Notes: a model not told the origin generated them from the letters alone. A stretch of 64,000 bases of DNA from Syngnathus acus (GCF_901709675.1 NC_051108.1:8531131-8595130), one strand, 5' to 3'; shown: positions 21,610 to 32,684, counted from the first letter of the stretch. A program made the numbers and translations.

Positions 21610-24600
21610 TCAATATAAAGGGCAGATGTTGATTATATGGTCGGCGGTCTGCTCAGGGTCACCACACTCGCATGCCGCACTGTCCGCCAAGCCCCACGTC
21701 TTCATTGATGACCCAAAGCGACCGACCCCAGTCCGTAGGCGGTTCAGCGTGGTCCATTGCCGGCGTGGTAGGTCGTCTCCTCCGATGGCGCCATCTCCTG
21801 GGTCCCAAATGTAGCGGTGGACTCGGGAGGGTCCGGCCGACTCCCACTCCTGCTTCCAAGCTGCTGCCAACCATGCATCTCTGGAGATGTCCACAGAGAT
21901 GGAGTTGAGCATCTCTTGTGCTGCCTTGTTGTAAGGGTGGCGGGACTTGAGTCTGCTTGGAGGTGCTGGTGTTATTGTGGTGTTGTGCAAGATGTGCCAG
22001 TCATATTTCTGTGCCTTCCTGGCGAGGGCGAGGGTGGCAGCCTCCCGTCGGAGGCCGGCCGGTGCTATTCCCGCGAGGACCGGCAAGAGGGACACAGGAG
22101 TAGGTTTCAAGCATCCAGTTATTATCCGGAGGGAGGTATTAATAGCCACGTCGACCTTTCTCGCATGCGGGCTTCTGCTCCAGACTGGGCTGCAGTATTC
22201 TGCTGCAGAGAAGACCAGGGCTTGGGTGGATATTCGCAGCGTCTTAGCGGAGGCTCCCCAGGTTGTTCCAGCGAGGCGGCGGATCAGCGCGGCTCTGGAT
22301 GTCACCTTGGCCTTGACTTCTTCCAGGTGTTGTTTGAAGGATAATGTCCGATCCAGACGCACTCCAGGGTACTTCGGGGCTTGCTGGACCTCCAGACATT
22401 TGTTGTCAACGCGCACCTCAAGTTCCCTCCTGGCTTCTCTGGTGCTAAGGTGGTATGCCGCTGCGACTGTCTTTCCGACGCTGAGCTGTAGACGCCACCT
22501 CCGAAGGTACGCTACCAGTGTGCCCATGTCTTCATTAAGACCCTCTTCCATCGCCTTCCACGTTGGTCGGCTCAGCATGATGGCAAGGTCGTCTGCGTAG
22601 CCATACTTTCTCGATGCTGTATCAGGTAGGTCGTGGATGTAAACATTGAACAGCATCGGCGAGAGGACAGACCCCCTCTTCTGAGCCTACTGCACTGGCC
22701 ACTGCTGGTCTGGAGGATGAAGCTGCGGTTGGAAATTGTCTCCATGATGAACTTCACCATGTGCCGGTCTGGTATTGTCCTCAGCAGCTTCAGGTGGAGT
22801 CCCCGGTGCCACACGGTGTCATATGCAGCCGTCAGATCCAGGTACACTACCCCAGCTTTCTCACTGTCCTGGAAGCTGTCCTCGATGTCCTGACAGAGTA
22901 GTGTTACCTGGTCTGCTGTTGATCTTCCATGACGGAAACCAGCTTGTTCCCGTGGGAGCTGTGAGTCCACCACTGGCTCGATGCGGCTATGGATCATCTT
23001 CTCCAAGATCTTAAATGGGACACAGAGCAGCGAGATTGGTCTGTATGACTTAGGATCTTCTGCAGGTTTATTTGGCTTCGGCAGAGCTATGACAGAGGCA
23101 CGGCGCCAAGTCTTTGGGAGCTTTAATCTCCGGTAGCATGATGTAAAGAAAGCACAGAGCCAACCAGATGTTGTTGTGCTCTGGTGGATGACAAACTCTG
23201 GGTGGATGTTGTCACGGCCAGGGGATTTGCCTGGCTTGAGCTTGCTCAAGGCCTCACTGAGTTCCTCTGCTGTGAATTCTCCCGAGAGGTTGGAATCGAC
23301 ACTGGCCGCTCCCGAGAGGCCAGACACCTCACACGATATCAGTCGGGCAAAAACTTTGTCAGCATCCGGGAAGCGGCCGTTCTTCAGGAGATGGGATGCA
23401 ATGGCATTTGCTGTGACTGGGCAGCTGTGGGGTGTTGTATTTCTGCCTGTGAGCTGGTTGATGGTCTGCCACGCCTTGCGACTAGAATGGGTGAAGTCGA
23501 TTGATTCGACGACTTCTGTCCATCTAGCCCTACGGGTGATATCCAGCTTCTGGAGCAGTGCTGCTGCAGTCATGTCCACCTCTTCTCTGGAGCTAGCCCT
23601 CTGGTGATCACACAGAAGGCGGCTGCATTCCTTGTCCCAACCCGGGATGTAGTTCCTGTTATAGCCCCGTGGGATGGTCTTCTTTGCCGCACCCAGGAGG
23701 ACCTGGCAGTAGGCTGCATAGGCCGCATCCAGATCGGCTGTGTCTGGGTCTGGCAGGCCAGCTGACCTTCTTTCAGTCTCCTCAGCATACGACTCCCAGT
23801 TGGCCTTTCGGAAGTTCCATCGCTTGACGGGTTTCCCTGGTACCGGTTCCACCAGTGCTGGGACTTTAATGATGGATGGCCGGTGATGTGATCGGGGAAA
23901 CCTATCCAGGATGCGTCTCTCCAGTTTCGGGTCGTTACAGTGGCAGATGGCGAAGGCCAGGTCCGGGTTGGTGGAGGTGTTCCAGCGTGCAGAGAAGAAC
24001 GTTGGAGGCTCCTTGGGGTCGTACAGCAGCAGAGCATCAGTGTTGGAGGCCCATTCACTCAGCGCCACTCCATTAGGTGTTGTGTGGTTGTAACCCCAGT
24101 CTGTGTGCTGACAGTTGAAGTCACCTGCATAGATGGCAGGTGCAGTTATTGATGGGAGTGATGTCACGGACAGCTCCGATGGTGGGGGTTTGTATACATT
24201 GACGACTGATGTTTCCTGGATTTTTGTAACCAGCCACTCGATGTTAGAGCCTGGTGGGGATTGGCTGCTGGCTGACCAGCTTAATTCAGTCCTGACGAAC
24301 GTTGCCACACCGTGTTGCTTGCTGTAGATCAGGGGTGTCCAAACTACGGCCCGCGGGCCGCAGTTGGCCCACGGTCCAGTTTTTATTGGCCCGCAGCAAA
24401 TTCTGAAAACATAATAGAATATGGCCCGCACAAGAAGCTTGAGCTGAACTCTGTTGCACTTCTCAGTTTCCACACTAGATGGAGCCCGCCACACAAAGCG
24501 TTTGACGTCCCATTAGCCCCCCCCCCAGATGAGAAGCGAACGCGCAGCGTTTGACGTCCCATTAGCACCCCCCCCCCGGACCTTGCAAAAAGTTTGGACA

Positions 24601-24896
24601 CCCCTGCTGTAGATGGACCCAGCAAGATGGAACCCAGGAATCTTGAGGATGTTGTCGGATGTGCAGTGTGTCTCCTGCAGGAGCAGAACCGCTGCCTCGT
24701 TGGAATCAGCCAGGTGACGCAGGACTTCGAGTTTGGCGGTTGTTAGGCCCTCGACATTGAGTTGAAGCACTGACAGGCCTCGGTTTTCGACGGTCGGGAT
24801 GACTGCCCGTCCGCCGGTCCTAAGCCTGCCAGCTCGAGCTCGACGAGCTCGACGTTTGGTTGACGACATTCGTTTCACAAGTTGGTCTTGCACCAT
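21610..24896 (-). pseudogene. I/Jockey-like endonuclease-RT polyprotein (left arm only)
   Basis: The ORF starts 'MVQDQLVKRMSSTKRR', a basic N-terminus, then the endonuclease ('LSVLQLNVEGLTTAKLE', 'LLQETH'). It is broken by the MITE and resumes with 'YAGDFNCQHTDWG'. The RT follows: 'KLKPGKSPGRDNIHPEF', 'YRPISLLCVPFKILEKMI', 'VYLDLTAAYDTVWH'. A one-base frameshift near 22650-22680 then gives 'GSVLSPMLFNVYIHDL' and the catalytic 'YADDLAIM'. A C-terminal zinc-like cluster 'CECGDPEQTADHIINICPLY' closes the protein at 21610. Damage is limited to the MITE and one frameshift, so it is a young copy. Confidence 0.9.
24330..24606. mobile_element. hAT-type MITE inside the LINE (left arm only)
   Basis: 277 bp from CAGGGGTGTCCAAAC to GTTTGGACACCCCTG, with the 8-bp target duplication 'ctgtagat' (24322-24329 and 24607-24614), as expected for hAT. 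It sits in the endonuclease coding region and is the youngest nested event here. Confidence 0.92.
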
Positions 24897-25148
24897 TTCT
24901 TGCTACTTGCAGAGGAGGCCACGTGGAGGCTGTCGTCTTCTCCTCCCTCAAGCTTCTGATCCGAAGTCAGACGTCTTATCCATTAGGCCACATAGCCATA
25001 TGAAAGACTGTACCAAGTGAAACATGGCAACGACTTCTGATGACTGCAGCCTTTTGTGGCAAGTGAAGTTCACAATTGTTACAGACATAAATGGCCTGTG
25101 GATTAATCAATTTACAGTAAAAGAGAATTGTAATGCAATTGACATATT

Positions 25149-25221
25149 ACCTTGTTAGTGCAAGTGGTCGTGCATCAGTCTCAAAATCTGAAAGTTGTGA
25201 GCTCGACCCTCACACGGGGCG
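25149..25221 (+). tRNA. tRNA-Met-like body with CAA anticodon loop (left)
   Basis: 73-nt tRNA shape matching elongator tRNA-Met, but the anticodon loop is CTCAAAA (CAA) and several stem bases differ (ACCTTGT acceptor, T-loop CTCGACC). Probably a pseudogene. The same loop is at 41238-41310. Confidence 0.6.
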
Positions 25222-25363
25222 CTGTTTTCCATAGTCCACAGTAAAATCATTGTCAATTTCAGAAGATAGTAGGTTGCTCAGAATAGAATAAAGTTTTCTG
25301 TCTGTGAAGGTGAGTTTAATTGAAATGGCCGGTGGTTGAATCAATTTTACAGTAAAAAACAAT

Positions 25364-25436
25364 TGCACGTTGGTGCAGGTGGTAGCGTGTCAGTCTCATA
25401 ATCTGAAGGTCGTGAGTTTGACCCTCACATGGGGCA
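25364..25436 (+). tRNA. tRNA-Met(CAT)-like (left)
   Basis: 73 nt; anticodon arm TCAGT-CTCATAA-TCTGA gives CAT, and T-arm GTGAG-TTTGACC-CTCAC is paired. The acceptor TGCACGT is mutated against ATGGGGC, so activity is doubtful. Confidence 0.65.
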
Positions 25437-25681
25437 CACTTTTATATAGTCCTAACTCGAGCCCTAGTTGGAAACCCTCATGCTCGTTGGAAACCCCAGT
25501 TGGAAACCCTGGCCACAGTTTGAAACCTTAGTTGGCCTCCCTAACCTGAGTTGGAAACCCTAGTTTCAGAATGCTCAGACTTAAAGTCACTTTTTCTTTC
25601 TGTGAAGTTCAGTTTGATTGAAATGGCCGGTGGTTGGATCAATTTTACAGTAAAAAAGAGTTTTAACACCGCAAATGCACA

Positions 25682-25753
25682 GCCTCATAGTGCAGGTGCT
25701 AGCATGTCAGTCTCACTATCTGAAGGTCAAGAGTTCGGTCCTCAGGTGGGGCA
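25682..25753 (+). tRNA. tRNA-Met-like body with CAC anticodon loop (left)
   Basis: 72 nt, one base short in the linker before the D-arm. Anticodon loop CTCACTA (CAC). It pairs with the 73-nt copy at 39387-39459, so the missing base arose in this arm. Probably a pseudogene. Confidence 0.55.
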
Positions 25754-26129
25754 GACTTTTTATATACCTAGTCCAAACTAGCCCTAACCCTAACTCTAGC
25801 CCTAGTTGGAAACCCTAGTCCTAGTTGGAAACCTTAGCTGGAAACCCTATTTTCAGTAGGGAGCAGGTTGCTCAGACTAAAATAACTTTTTCTTCTTGTA
25901 AGGGGTAGGGCAGCAAAGTAAGCAGGGATTGTGAATATCACCAAGCACAGGTTGCTCGACTGGAGTCAAGAGAAACAAATTAAAAATTGTACATAAGATG
26001 AAAAATTTGCCTCTTTCTTTTGGCTTTTGTCACTGACATTTGGGGTCACCACAACAAAGATCAAAACAGCACACAAACAGTTTACCTAGTATATTTTCCT
26101 CTTTCAATTTGATGATACACTAGACATGA
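25754..26129. repeat. tRNA-array spacer (left)
   Basis: Continues the 'ctaaccctaactctag / ccctagttggaaa' motif to about 25850, then AT-rich spacer shared with 39000-39290. No gene seen. Confidence 0.6.
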
Positions 26130-26628
26130 AAACCTGTTTAGATTTAGACACGCCTGGAAGTCGATGCCGGCGCTTGGGGCCGTGTGGCGGTGAACTATTT
26201 CTGTTATAGTTATTTGATATATTTTATTTCTTGTAGCAACTTGTATATGTTTTTATCAATACAGTTCAGTAGTTGTTGGCTCGTTGAACTCTTTTTTGTT
26301 AAATAAAGAGCCGTTTACCAAACCCACGTCTTTCCTGGTACTTTGTTAACGCTAAACAATATTGTTATATAGTAATCTGTGGAATAATGACAAGGCTGAC
26401 ATCAGCGGCGCACGCGCGGCGTTGTTGACAAAGGACGAGGAATTTGATCGATGGATTTAATGATTTGGAGTGACACAGATGGTTTGATAATATTGTTGTT
26501 TATATGATAGTTATTTGATATATACTTTATATATCGTTATATGGGTCTGTGGAATATTCAGGATATTTAGACGTCAGCGGCGCGGCACATACGTGGCATC
26601 GTTTCCATAAAGGACGATCGATGGATTT
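26130..26628. mobile_element. Degenerate DNA-transposon fragment, inner edge of left arm
   Basis: Homologous to 38514-39010. It holds two diverged units about 168 bp apart, each with 'tctgtggaata', 'cagcggcgc' and 'aaaggacga..atcgatggattt'. On the right the same sequence continues toward a TIR-like end at 38205; on the left it is cut at 26628. No coding frame seen. Confidence 0.65.
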
Positions 26629-26903
26629 TTTATTTTTTTATTTTTTATTTCGAACATTAAAGACATACAAGAAAAAAGTAAAAATACAGAGAATGATAAC
26701 TCCATAGTACAATAGAACATAAAAAGAAAGAAAAAGATATTGCATTATAATTTTCCCTTTATCGTAAAATCATATTTGTTCAAAAGGGAGTAGAAGGAAG
26801 CCTAAGCTTATCTGACTCTACCCCATGTAACGACATGTTTCTGTTTGATTCTGTCAAAAAACTCGACCATAGTCAAATATATTAAAGAGAAAAAATATAT
26901 ATA

Positions 26904-26944
<41 letters not shown>

Positions 26945-27029
26945 CTTATTAAAATACAAAAGCAACTTAAACAACTTCACAGCATGTTACGGTATCCCGT
27001 CAATATTTTGTCCTTATACATTTTTTGGT
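26629..27029 (-). mobile_element. LINE 3'-end fragment at inner border of left arm
   Basis: A T-rich start (poly-A tail on minus) is followed by sequence nearly identical to 28690-29085, the 3' UTR of the two-ORF LINE in the spacer; an internal (TA)n run is longer here. It is truncated at 'acattttttgg'. The tail begins exactly where arm homology ends. Confidence 0.88.
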
Positions 27030-27033
27030 AGGT

Positions 27034-27106
27034 AGTGTGGCTGAGCGGTCTAAGGCACTTGACTCCAGTCTTTCCTAAGGCGTGGGTTCAAGTCCTGAGT
27101 CAGTTT
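27034..27106 (+). pseudogene. tRNA-Leu pseudogene
   Basis: The 5' half 'ggtagtgtggctgagcggtc' and the 'ggcgtgggttcaagtcc' block match tRNA-Leu, but bases of the anticodon loop are missing and the 3' acceptor strand no longer pairs. Not expected to be functional. Confidence 0.7.
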
Positions 27107-27827
27107 CGCTCTTCTGGCCCAACTCTTTTCGGCGCAGCTGTTGTACATATGATGACCCTGGAAAGTTCATCGGGACTACCCTTTTAATAGGTACCTACAC
27201 TGTGTAGTTGGATAGAGACTGCTGAAAGGGGACACATATATGCCTTGTGAACTACATGCATTACTGTGAGTGAAGAAGAGTGAACAAATAAATCGGCAGA
27301 CAACTTTGCCGATTTATTAGTGCCCAGAAGAGCAGCACTCTGTTCCGTACTGTAACCTGTTAGGTTTGTTCCCAGTTCTTTATCCTTAATGCTCGATATG
27401 CTAACAGTAATTACCAAGAGGCAGCCTTCACAGTTTAACTATTTAATGTATGCCAAAATAATCGATACACAGCTGTGGAGCCCTTTCTGCGAGATGCGGA
27501 AGACGGTCCCTCTCCCAGCGCCAAGGTTCCTGCTCTTATACTACTCTGGGCTGCCTTCCTGCAAGGAGGCGACTCTGCCTAGCCTGTGTGATAATGTGTG
27601 ACCTTGTAGTCTTAACTGAGAGCGACTTCTACATATGTATGTGCAAAGGGTGTCATAGAGTAGAGAAAGCTAATAAAGCAAGAGAAGGGTTACAGCGATA
27701 TAACGGCATAGCTCAAACTACCTAGTTAATCACATGTGCCAAAGAGGCCTATTCTAACAAACCGTTGGTGAGAAGACAGGGTGGTAGACAGGGAAGCCTG
27801 TAATTGAGTCCGTCACTCGTATACTCC
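27107..27827. other. No gene recognised
   Basis: Contains a short inverted pair 'aaatcggcagacaa...ttgccgattt' near 27290-27325 but no coding or repeat signature I can name. Confidence 0.45.
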
Positions 27828-27874
27828 ATCGCTTCTCGGCCTTTTGGCTAAGATCAAGTGTAGTATCTGTTCTT
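27828..27874 (+). pseudogene. U2 snRNA 5' fragment (47 nt)
   Basis: The first 47 nt of vertebrate U2 spliceosomal RNA are recognisable, from 'atcgcttctcggccttttgg' through the branch-point-recognition segment 'gtgtagtatctgttctt'. The match then stops abruptly and LINE-derived sequence follows. The rest of U2 (the Sm site and the 3' stem-loops) is not found downstream. Confidence 0.9.
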
Positions 27875-28682
27875 GGGTTTGGGGGATTAAGAGAGCTGAC
27901 CATGGAAGAGAGGATTTTAACCATAAAAGTGGTGATTTTACCCTTGCTTTTACTAATCAGTTCTGTTTTCATCCCAACAAGGAAGGTGATTTTAGAGTTG
28001 GAACGAGACATTTTTTACTTCATCTGGAAATCCAAGTTGGAGAGACTGAAGAGGGACACCATGAAGAAAAACAAAAAAAAGTGAGGAAAAGGAGTGCCGG
28101 ACTTAAAGCTCTTCCTCGGAAGCAGATATGTTGCCCTGCACCTGCGAAGCGCGCTCGTTACACCAAATGCACCGAAAAGCCAAGCAATGACACGATTCTG
28201 GATACGCTCATACCTCCGGAAACTAAAGCTAATAACCACCGACCAAAGAATTCCTGTCTTTTAACCTGCCACCTTCTTATTCCTTCATCAAGAAGTTTTT
28301 GAGGAACTTTAAATTAGAGCAAAAAAATAGTGACATTTTAACAAATCACAGATCTATGATCTCTGTCATACAGGAGCGGGAAGCGGTGTGTCCAGTGCGC
28401 GGGCTTGCATTCGGCGAGCCCACAACAGTTTGGCATCACGTCAACCACCCCGCCCTCTCGAAACAAACTTCGGGACCTGTCATGGATGGTGGCCCATGAT
28501 GTCCTCCCAGTCAGGTCCGTTATGCACTCTCGGGGCATGTGAGCGCTCTCAACGTGCCCCTGACCTGGCTGTGGCGCCCAGGAGTCGGTGTGGCACTCTG
28601 GTAGTGCAGTGCTGCCGTAGACCTGTGGGCGACCTGCAATTCCCAGCAAGGGATGCGCTGAATGCAGACCTTGTACTCTATG
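27875..28682 (+). pseudogene. Tx1/Keno-like LINE remnant fused to U2
   Basis: In shifting frames this reads as the C-terminal part of a Tx1/L1-type ORF2: 'DIFYFIWKSKLERLKRDT' (RT thumb region), 'YVALHLRSAL', 'FWIRSYLRKLKL', 'ISVIQEREAVCPVRGL', 'TTVWHHVNHPALSK' and 'WMVAHDVLPVRSVMHSRG'. It is 5'-truncated and broken by several shifts and stops. Keno is a Tx1-clade element described in fish as inserting into U2 snRNA genes; the direct junction with U2 fits that family. No other function is implied. Confidence 0.75.
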
Positions 28683-29069
28683 GTTTTTTTTTTTTTTTAA
28701 AAACGTTTATTTCGAACATTAAAAAAATACAGGAAAATATAAAATACAGAAAAATGATAACTCCATAGTACAATAGAACATAAAAGAAAGAAAAAAGATA
28801 TTGCATTATAATTTTCCTTTATCGTAAAATCATATTTGTTCAAAAAGGGAGTAGAAGGAAGCCTAAGCTTATCTGACTCTACCCCATGTAACTACATGTT
28901 TCTATTTGATTCTGTCAAGAATTTGTCCATAATCAATATATTAAAGAAAAAAAAACCATATACATTTTATATATATATATATATATACTATATATTTTCT
29001 TATTAAAATACAAAAGCAACTTAAACAACTTCACAGCATGTTACGGTATCCCGTCAATATTTTGTCCTT

Positions 29070-30188
29070 CTACATTTTTTTAAACTTAGGTAAGGTACTA
29101 CAGTTCTTTAATTCTTCACTGCTGGTGTTGCATAATTCCACACCTCTAACTGTTATACAATGTAACTTTAAGTTTGTTCTCACCAAATCTCTTTTAAACA
29201 TACGTGTTCCTCTTAAATAATGGGTACTTTCCCTCCACTCAAACAACCTCTGGATACTGTTTGGTAATTGATTCTTTTTTATTTTGTACATGAGTTGGAT
29301 GGTTTTAAAGTCGACTAGGTCGTTGTATTTCAGTGAGTTCAATTTAATAAAGAGAGGGTTAGATGGCTCTCTATAATCAGCATTATTTACAAGTCGTATT
29401 GCTTTTTTTTGAAGAATGAAGATTGGATCTGTGTTTGTTTTGTATGTATTGCCCCACACCTCCACACAGTACATAATGTATGGGAGTATGAAGGAGCAGT
29501 ACAAGGAATATAATGATGACTGATTTATAAGGTCTTTTACTTTATATAATACTGCTAGTGATTTTGAAATTTTTGATTTGATATACATTATATGTGGTTT
29601 CCAACTTAATTTATTATCTATAAGCACTCCAAGAAATTTTACTTCATTTACTCTTTCTATTTCTATATTATTTATTGTAAGTATTTTGTCTGTGTTGGTC
29701 GGACGGTTTCCAAATATAATATACTTTGTTTTACTTAAATTTAGTGTTAGTTTATTTGTGTCAAACCAACTCTGTAATTTTTCCATTTCAATTCCCACAG
29801 TATCCAATAGTTGATCCAGGTCCTCCCCACTGCAAAGCAGGTTTGTGTCATCTGCAAAAACTACGGCCTTGAGTAACCTGGAGACCTTGCATATATCATT
29901 GACATACAAAATAAATAACAAGGGGCCTAATATTGAGCCCTGAGGAACCCCACACTTTACCTGCTTTAGTTTTGATTTACAGTCCATAAGTTGCACATAT
30001 TGAGTCCTGTTTGATAAATAACTGTTTAACCAAGTGAGTGACATACCTTGTATCCCATATCTTTCAAGTTTTGTTAACAGTATTTCATAATTTACAGTAT
30101 CAAAAGCTTTTTTAAGATCCAAGAAAACACCTACAACATATCGTCTATTTTCAATAGCTGTTGTTATTTCAGCTACGAAATCTAACAA
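29070..30188 (-). pseudogene. LINE ORF2, RT palm to C-terminus
   Basis: A 372-codon frame with 'VVGVFLDLKKAFDTVNYEIL', 'CGVPQGSILGPLLFILYVND', the catalytic 'VFADDTNLLCSG' and thumb 'VNEVKFLGVLIDNKLSW', ending at the normal C-terminus ('RGVELCNTSSEELKN'). The upstream RT fingers ('NILCDQQYGFRKNRTT') lie in the gap 30190-30465. The link to the endonuclease ORF there is broken by a stop at 30466 and a frame change near 30375. Confidence 0.9.
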
Positions 30189-30465
30189 AGCTAGTGTGGT
30201 GGTCCTATTTTTCCGAAATCCATACTGTTGGTCACACAGAATATTTTGTTTTGTAATAAAATCATCAAGCCTTTTATAGGATATTTTTTCTAATATTTTG
30301 GAGAATTGTGGGAGTAGAGATATTGGCCTGTAATTTGAGAATATGTGTTTGTCCCCAGCTTTATATAATAATTTTAGCAGTTTTCATTTCACTCGGAAAA
30401 ACACCATTTGTCAGAGATTGGTTGCAGATATGTGTAAGGGGTTTCACCACACATTCAATAATATT

Positions 30466-32106
30466 TTAAACAAGTGACATATCTATCCCGTTACAGTCGG
30501 TTGACTTTTTACCTTTAAATTCTCTAACAATTTCTATTATTTCCTTCTCATTCGTTCCCCTTAGAACCATACTTTCGGCTATGGGTACATCCTTAAGTAG
30601 GCCACTTGTACTCCCTTTTTTTGCTACTTCCTCTGCCAAAGTAGGCCCAATACCAACATAGTAATCATTAAACTCCTCTGCAATCATAGTAAGATCATTT
30701 ATAGTTATGTTATTACTGTTTACAAAGTAAGAAGGATATCCTGGCTTTCCAGTTCTGTTTTTAATAATCTCATTTAACACTTTCCATGTTATTATTGTAT
30801 TACTCTTGTTTTCCTCCAGTATCTTGCTATAGTAGTCCCTTTTACTGTTTCTCATTATTTTAATCAATTTGTTTTTGTAGATCTTATATTTTAATTCAGC
30901 TTCCTTTGTTCTTATCTTTAAGAAATCTTTGCATAATAGGTTTTTCTTCTTGCAAGCACTTAAGATTCCCTTTGTCAGCCATGGTTTTTCCACTGAATTT
31001 GGTTTAACTGCTTTCTTTACAAGAGGACAGTTTTTTTCATAAAGTTTGGATATAATGGCCATGAATGTGTTGTAGGCTTCATTTACATCACCCACATATA
31101 CCTTTTTCCAGTCTTGTTGTAAAAGATCATTTTTGAATGAGTTAAATGAATTACCAGAGTTCATTCTACACATTTTAAAAGTTATAGCATCCTTTTTTTT
31201 CTTTGTACAGTCCTGGATCACTGCAAACACTGGCAGGTGGTCGCTTGAATCATTTATTATCAGTCCAGTTTTTACTTTCTTTTCAATTACATTTGTAAAT
31301 ATATTATCAATTATTGTGGCACTGTGAGATGTAATTCTAGTCGGACGGGTTATTGCAGGGTATAGACTCATACTGTACATTAAGTTAATAAATTCTGTTA
31401 CTGGAGTCAGCTGAAGTGGGTTCAATAGATCTATATTATAATCGCCACAGACGTACACCATTTTCGTATTGATTTTTCTTTCATACATTCCTGATAATAG
31501 TTCACTAAATGTCTCAATACATGAACCTGGACATCTATATACACAGCTTACCAGAATGTTTTTAGATGATTCCATTTCTATTTCAACTGTAATACATTCC
31601 ATGATATTATCTATTGCTTGAGACATACTTCTTACTATCTTACACTTATAGTTTTTATCTATGAATAGAGCAACTCCTCCACATCTTTTTACCTTCCTAT
31701 TTAATGTATAACTCTCATACCCCTCTATGTCAATCTTTTCAGACTGATCTTCCTTTAACCAGGTTTCAGATATTGCAATTACAGTAAACGGATTATTCAT
31801 ATCTTTTAAACATTGTTTGATCTTAGAGATGTTTGCTTTCAAGCTCCTACTATTAAAATGTATAATTGATATTGCTCTATTTGTTGTTACATTCTTGTTA
31901 AATTGCTCTACAGTATAGTATTTGCTGTTCCTTTGAGTGTAGTTGATGAAGAAGTTATTCTCAGGATCAATATTGTTCTCTATGTCAAATCCCTTATGGT
32001 CAGTGAAGTCAAATGTTTTCAAATCAAGTTCTTCATTTTCAGTTATCAGTGCTTGTTTGTTAAACACACCAGTTGGAAAAGAAAGGCATTTGTCAGTACT
32101 GTTCAT
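30466..32106 (-). pseudogene. LINE ORF2, endonuclease and RT start
   Basis: A 546-codon frame. It has the apurinic-like endonuclease ('IIHFNSRSLKANISKIKQCL', 'VIAISETWL', 'GVALFID', 'CGDYNIDLL', 'SDHLPVFAVI') and the linker ('VEKPWLTKGILSACKKKNLL'), and ends in 'FKGKKSTDCNGIDMSLV', the start of the RT fingers. All main endonuclease catalytic motifs (N, E, D-N, S-D-H) are visible. It stops just before the RT body, so the copy is inactive without repair. Confidence 0.9.
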
Positions 32107-32192
32107 GGTGGGTTGATAATTTCACCAGGTTTTTACATTCCATGATCTAAAGGCACCACAACTTGAGGTTCAACAGAATGATGTACAGGTTA

Positions 32193-32669
32193 CTAGTCTC
32201 CTTTGTACCTCTTAAGTTGCTCTATGGCACTGATGCAGAAACCATGAGAACTTTCTGCTGCCCCAACAGGTTTGATGAACACCTTACAACCAGCAGTCCA
32301 AGTGGACTGTATTTTACCGCTTTTCTTAAGAGCTCTTGCTTTCTTAGCTATTTCACCATTTTTCTTGGTGAGGTGTTCATTAATGTACACGTTCGTGACT
32401 TTTAGCAGATTTATCTTACTTTTCCTGTTTGTAAATCGGACAATTATAGATGGTACGACAGGCTTACCATTTAGACTTTTAGTTGGCAGAGTGTGGCATG
32501 CCTCAATATTGACAATGTCAATGGCGATGTCTTTACTCTGGAGGAAAGTTTTTACCTGCTCCTCTGTTGTCTCCTCATGTTCAGGATTATCCTCTGAAGC
32601 AAGGCCTTTCACAGCCTGCTGGTAGCTCCGTGGTTTGATCCTTAAACCTGTGATGATGACATCGCTCAT
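32193..32669 (-). CDS. LINE ORF1-like protein, C-terminal domain
   Basis: A 158-codon frame: 'SDVIITGLRIKPRSYQQAVK', an acidic stretch, then 'IVRFTNRKSKINLLKV', 'NEHLTKKNGEIAKKARALKK' and 'STWTAGCKVFIKP'. This is the pattern of the RNA-binding region of LINE ORF1 proteins that follow a coiled coil (transposase-22 / FP25-like type). It would coat element RNA. The only stop between it and the coiled coil is just upstream (near 32685). Confidence 0.75.
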   Translation of the reverse strand: MSDVIITGLRIKPRSYQQAVKGLASEDNPEHEETTEEQVKTFLQSKDIAIDIVNIEACHTLPTKSLNGKPVVPSIIVRFTNRKSKINLLKVTNVYINEHLTKKNGEIAKKARALKKSGKIQSTWTAGCKVFIKPVGAAESSHGFCISAIEQLKRYKGD

Positions 32670-32684
32670 TCTTGAGTACTGCTC

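Larger units (their letters stand above)
21512..24944 (-). mobile_element. I/Jockey-group LINE, apparently full length, left arm only
   Basis: Minus-strand non-LTR element between 13-bp target duplications (21499-21511 and 24945-24957). The 3' end is a (GAA)n tail (on plus 'cttcttcttcttcttt'). The 5' end is only about 50 bp before the ORF start at 24896, so it appears complete. Absent from the right arm, so it was inserted after the arms formed or was lost from one. A hAT MITE interrupts it at 24330-24606. The clade is inferred from protein style only. Confidence 0.88.
21479..24997 (-). pseudogene. tRNA-Arg(TCG) gene interrupted by a LINE (left)
   Basis: The 5' part of the tRNA is 24945-24997 ('ggctatgtggcctaatgg', anticodon loop CTTCGGA = TCG) and the 3' part is 21479-21511. 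A LINE of about 3.4 kb lies between, flanked by the 13-bp duplication CCCTCAAGCTTCT. The insertion point is in the variable-loop/T-stem region. The right-arm counterpart (41462-41534) is uninterrupted. Confidence 0.85.
6497..26628. repeat. Left arm of large inverted duplication
   Basis: The reverse complement of this segment matches 38514-56519. Paired landmarks give a near-constant coordinate sum: 63016 at the outer edge, 63010 at the TIR element, 63004 at the two-gene transposon and 62998 at the first tRNA-Arg. The sum jumps to about 65140 after the LINE present only here and the tRNA-array length change. The largest reading frame (637 codons) differs by one residue between arms. Length is 20.1 kb against 18.0 kb on the right. 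Confidence 0.97.

Noticed and set aside
27107-27827. Possible LTR because of the inverted 'aaatcggc...gccgattt' pair
   Set aside because: No second copy in the window, no primer site or retroelement genes next to it.
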